The notes below the pieces were generated by a model. It worked only from the letters and a program-made list of their open reading frames with translations. It was not told where the DNA came from and made no database searches. Source: Candidatus Atribacter hydrocarboniphilus (GTDB lineage Bacteria; Atribacterota; Atribacteria; Atribacterales; Atribacteraceae). Taken from it: a DNA stretch of 6,625 nucleotides. Location of the stretch: the NCBI GenBank assembly GCA_003542295.1, contig DPKX01000264.1:1-6625 (forward strand). The letters run 5' to 3'. Position numbers and translations under genes: made by a program. Of the stretch, positions 5,138-6,625 are shown one piece after another; positions within the stretch are counted from its first letter, which is position 1; the number at the start of each line of letters is the position of its first letter.

Positions 5138-6625
5138 CTAACATATCATTCCGTCCAAGTACTTGGCTAAAAATTGTTCCATCTCTCGGTAAAAATCAAA
5201 CCGGTTTTCTTCATTGCGAAAACCATGGCCCTCATTTTCTTTAACTATATACTTAACGTCTACCCCCCTTTGGCGAAGAGTTTCAACAATTTGATCTGAT
5301 TCCGCTTTTTTAACTCGTGGATCGTTCGCCCCCTGAGCAACCAGCAAGGGTGCTCGAATTTTATCCGCGTGGAACACTGGTGATGCTGACTGGAGTAAAT
5401 CATGATCTTTTTTCGGATTGCCAATCATTTCATAAAGCATTTGACGTCCCTGCTCCCAGTAGGGAGGAATGGTCTCCAAAAGGGTAAATATATTGGAAAC
5501 TCCCACATAATCAATTCCTGCTGCATACAAATCGGGAGTAAAGGTTAAACCAGCTAATACTGCATATCCACCATAAGAACCCCCGTAAATGGCAATCCTT
5601 TTGGAATCAGCAATTCCTTTCTGAATCAACCAATTGACTCCATCAGTAATGTCATCCTGCATCTTTCTGCCCCATTGTTTAAAACCGGCTTCCCAAAATT
5701 TCCTCCCATACCCAGTTGATCCACGAAAATTAACTTGAAAAACCGCATAGCCACGATTAGCTAAAAATTGAACTTCTGGATTAAAGCCCCAGACATCTCT
5801 TGCCCAAGGACCTCCATGGGGGTTTACGACAACTGGTAAGCTTTTGGAATCATCAGTTCGAGGGAGAGTCAGGTATCCGTGAATAACCATACCATCTCTG
5901 GCGGTGAAGGTTATTGGTTCCATATCGGCTAAAAATTCTTCCTTTAGCCAGGGACTCACTTCAACTAATTTTTTGAATTCTCCATTATGAAGATCATAGT
6001 AATAGTAAGCACCTCGTGATTTATCACTATAAGTTCTAACCAGGATCTTGTCTTCTTCCCGATTCATGCTGGCTATTGAGACTTCATATCCAGGGAGTTT
6101 TTTCTCAAGAAATTGCTGGATTTCTTTCCGTTCTCGATCAAAAAAATGATAATGTAGCTTATCGGTAACATAAGCTATACCAGTTATTTTTTTATTTTTA
6201 TCTGATGTTAAAAGAACCGAGACATCCACTTCCGAATTTTCATATATCAGCTTTACCTCTTTCCCCAACTGTGGGTCATATTCGTATATAGCTTGCTTAT
6301 CTCGACCTAAATTAGAAGAAACATATAGTCGTTGATTATCATAGGTAAATTGAAGCGGGGCAATGGTATCGCGGAAATTGGTGGTAATTAAGGTCCGAAA
6401 TGGTTTGTCTTCCTGATCCCGATAGAGAAGGCTGGAATTCACTCCATCGGTCGTCACTGCAACTCGAAGTCGACCTTCATGATCAGTCATCCAGCCGGAT
6501 ATATTTCCTGGATTCTCGGCAATGAGATTCATTTCTCCAGTATAAACATTGACTCGATAGGCATCAAAAAATTGAGGATTCCTTTTGTTAAGACCAACTA
6601 GAATTTCTTTCTCGTTATCTTTTAA
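5138..6625 (-). CDS. S9 family serine peptidase (acylaminoacyl-peptidase/DPP-like), 5' end cut off
   Basis: The frame is open to the right edge, so this is the C-terminal 495 codons of a larger gene, and the methionine at 6530-6532 is internal. The 31 codons before it (ILVGLNKRNPQFFDAYRVN) match the family's beta-propeller. Residues 1 to about 245 of the fragment are the end of the propeller that gates substrate access. The rest is an alpha/beta-hydrolase domain: NPHGGP near 267-272, FRGSTGYG, then the nucleophile in GGSYGGYA (Ser350), the acid in GANDPRV (Asp435) and the base in NEGHGF (His467). The triad is complete, so it should be an active oligopeptidase cleaving short peptides. Any signal peptide lies outside the window, so its location is unknown. 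The stop is TAG at 5138-5140, 45 bases before the thioredoxin-like gene in the same direction. Confidence 0.95.
   Translation of the reverse strand, partial: LKDNEKEILVGLNKRNPQFFDAYRVNVYTGEMNLIAENPGNISGWMTDHEGRLRVAVTTDGVNSSLLYRDQEDKPFRTLITTNFRDTIAPLQFTYDNQRLYVSSNLGRDKQAIYEYDPQLGKEVKLIYENSEVDVSVLLTSDKNKKITGIAYVTDKLHYHFFDRERKEIQQFLEKKLPGYEVSIASMNREEDKILVRTYSDKSRGAYYYYDLHNGEFKKLVEVSPWLKEEFLADMEPITFTARDGMVIHGYLTLPRTDDSKSLPVVVNPHGGPWARDVWGFNPEVQFLANRGYAVFQVNFRGSTGYGRKFWEAGFKQWGRKMQDDITDGVNWLIQKGIADSKRIAIYGGSYGGYAVLAGLTFTPDLYAAGIDYVGVSNIFTLLETIPPYWEQGRQMLYEMIGNPKKDHDLLQSASPVFHADKIRAPLLVAQGANDPRVKKAESDQIVETLRQRGVDVKYIVKENEGHGFRNEENRFDFYREMEQFLAKYLDGMIC

Noticed and set aside
1..6625. CRISPR array, tRNA, rRNA, transposase or phage genes
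   Set aside because: No regularly spaced repeats, tRNA-like folds or matching protein motifs were seen on either strand.

Overview
The window looks like a piece of a bacterial chromosome of low to moderate GC content. Its genes have sigma70-type promoters, clear Shine-Dalgarno sites and intrinsic-terminator-like hairpins. The gene set is a cold-shock protein, the RNA-binding factor Tex, a secreted fasciclin-domain protein, a cysteine-rich 4Fe-4S protein of the kind common in anaerobes, a TlpA-like thioredoxin and an S9 oligopeptidase. This points to an anaerobic or microaerophilic bacterium. A lineage such as Atribacterota or a low-GC thermophile is possible, but that is a guess; no rRNA or other marker is present.

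Layout from left to right. The minus strand carries a strong terminator (15-51), the cold-shock gene (80-280) with a near-consensus promoter (338-366), and then tex (439-2571, TTG start). A short divergent intergenic region (2572-2706) separates tex from the plus-strand fasciclin gene (2707-3312). This is followed by a REP-like palindromic element (3329-3370). A promoter at 3380-3407 then leads into the plus-strand 4Fe-4S protein gene (3457-4275).

The 4276-4620 region is the most unusual part. It holds a perfect 20-bp palindrome (4313-4332). Next comes a 172-bp imperfect inverted repeat (4421-4592) that reads as a self-contained small-RNA gene on the plus strand. An extended -10 box predicts a start at about 4441, exactly where a long rod-like fold begins. 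A run of six T follows directly after the closing stem. The architecture resembles 6S RNA, but a MITE-like mobile element is an alternative or additional explanation.

Converging on it from the right, on the minus strand, is a tlpA/resA-like thioredoxin gene (4582-5092). It is broken by two separate one-base losses and becomes a complete protein of about 170 residues when both are repaired. Just upstream in the same direction, 45 bases away, is an S9 family peptidase gene that runs off the right edge (5138-6625). These two probably form one operon of envelope or protein-turnover genes. The other genes look like independent transcription units with no evident shared pathway.
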